Positions 63,838 to 64,000 of a DNA stretch of 64,000 nt are shown here, one piece after another. The DNA comes from Ponticoccus litoralis (GTDB lineage: Bacteria > Pseudomonadota > Alphaproteobacteria > Rhodobacterales > Rhodobacteraceae). Under the pieces are notes generated by a model. That model was not told the DNA's origin. It was given only the letters and a program-made list of their open reading frames with translations, and made no database searches. The stretch is taken from positions 3,286,001 through 3,350,000 of the forward strand of contig NZ_JBDNCH010000002.1 of NCBI RefSeq assembly GCF_039769985.1. The letters are read 5' to 3'. How positions within the stretch are numbered: the first letter of the stretch is position 1; each line of letters begins with the position of its first letter. The translations under genes and the position numbers were made by a program.

Positions 63838-64000
63838 TCAGCGCAGGTAGGGCATCGGATCGGTGGATTCGAAGCCTTTGCGGACCTCGAAATGCAGGAA
63901 GGAGGGATCGCCGGAGCGCACGCGGGCGATGGACTGGCCCTTGCTGACCGCGTCGCCCTTCTTGACCGAGATGTCGTCGACATAGGTGTAGACCGAGATC
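63838..64000 (-). CDS. M23-family (LytM/NlpD-like) peptidase, C-terminal end only
   Basis: Only the last 53 residues are inside the window: they read ISVYTYVDDISVKKGDAVSKGQ, then SIARVRSGDPSFLHFEVRKG, ending FESTDPMPYLR. The LHFEVRKG with the zinc-linked histidine and the PMPYL end are the signature of M23 peptidases that trim or bind peptidoglycan. NlpD-like genes commonly follow tatABC in this order. The gene continues beyond position 64000. Confidence 0.85.
   Translation of the reverse strand, partial: ISVYTYVDDISVKKGDAVSKGQSIARVRSGDPSFLHFEVRKGFESTDPMPYLR

Overview
This window looks like a chromosomal stretch of a Rhodobacterales (Roseobacter/Rhodobacter group) alphaproteobacterium. The DNA is very GC-rich. 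Several gene orders are typical of that group: dusB-ntrB-ntrC-ntrY-ntrX-trkA-trkH-hfq-hflX, coaX-rnj behind birA, sqdB-sqdD-sqdC, pncC-pgpA-ispDF and tatA-tatB-tatC. NtrC lacks the sigma-54 contact motif, as in Rhodobacter capsulatus. I see no prophage, insertion sequence, CRISPR array, tRNA or rRNA. The content is mostly housekeeping and core metabolism.

Layout. 1-9.9 kb: birA, coaX, rnj, an OsmC-type peroxidase, a DEAD-box RNA helicase, two overlapping family-2 glycosyltransferases and tgt. 10-13.1 kb: the sulfolipid operon sqdB-sqdD-sqdC. 13.2-18.7 kb: paired-hairpin repeats, a betaine/homocysteine methyltransferase, a monooxygenase-fold protein, a YdcF/SanA protein, guaA and two membrane proteins. 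18.9-22.1 kb: an MttB-family methyltransferase, and two lineage-specific genes (DUF6477 and DUF6456) divided by a control region with DnaA boxes, GANTC sites and a CtrA-like site. 22.4-26.6 kb: catalase, lipA, a di-haem cytochrome c and cytochrome c'. 27-31.2 kb: hpt, a RatA/COQ10-type protein, pncC, pgpA and the ispDF fusion. 31.4-44 kb: dusB, two nitrogen two-component systems, potassium uptake, hfq and hflX. 44.3-51.2 kb: a phosphotransferase, a penicillin acylase-family enzyme, a beta-hydroxyacid dehydrogenase, a GntR regulator and a YfcC-type carrier. 51.6-60.9 kb: RNase E, a 9-bp minisatellite, tusA, ccdA, a membrane hydrolase overlapping a cytochrome P450, a class I aldolase and a WYL regulator. 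61.1-64 kb: tatABC, a DUF815 ATPase and the 3' end of an M23 peptidase gene.

The most striking large-scale feature is that about twenty conserved genes, many of them essential, are broken by one- or two-base indels. The breaks recur at the same short motifs on both strands: an extra base at CCGAG(G), where removing it often restores a CCAGG site, and an extra base at CGTAC. I read these as systematic base-calling or consensus errors, perhaps at modified CCWGG sites, and not as pseudogenes. I annotate each broken gene as one gene spanning both frames.

The second notable feature is a set of intergenic palindromic repeats: five paired hairpins with the same TGGA loop, two other abutting palindrome doublets, six copies of GGTATTTGGACCAAGAAGAA, evenly spaced AAGGSCCTT inverted repeats, and a pure 15-copy 9-bp tandem repeat.
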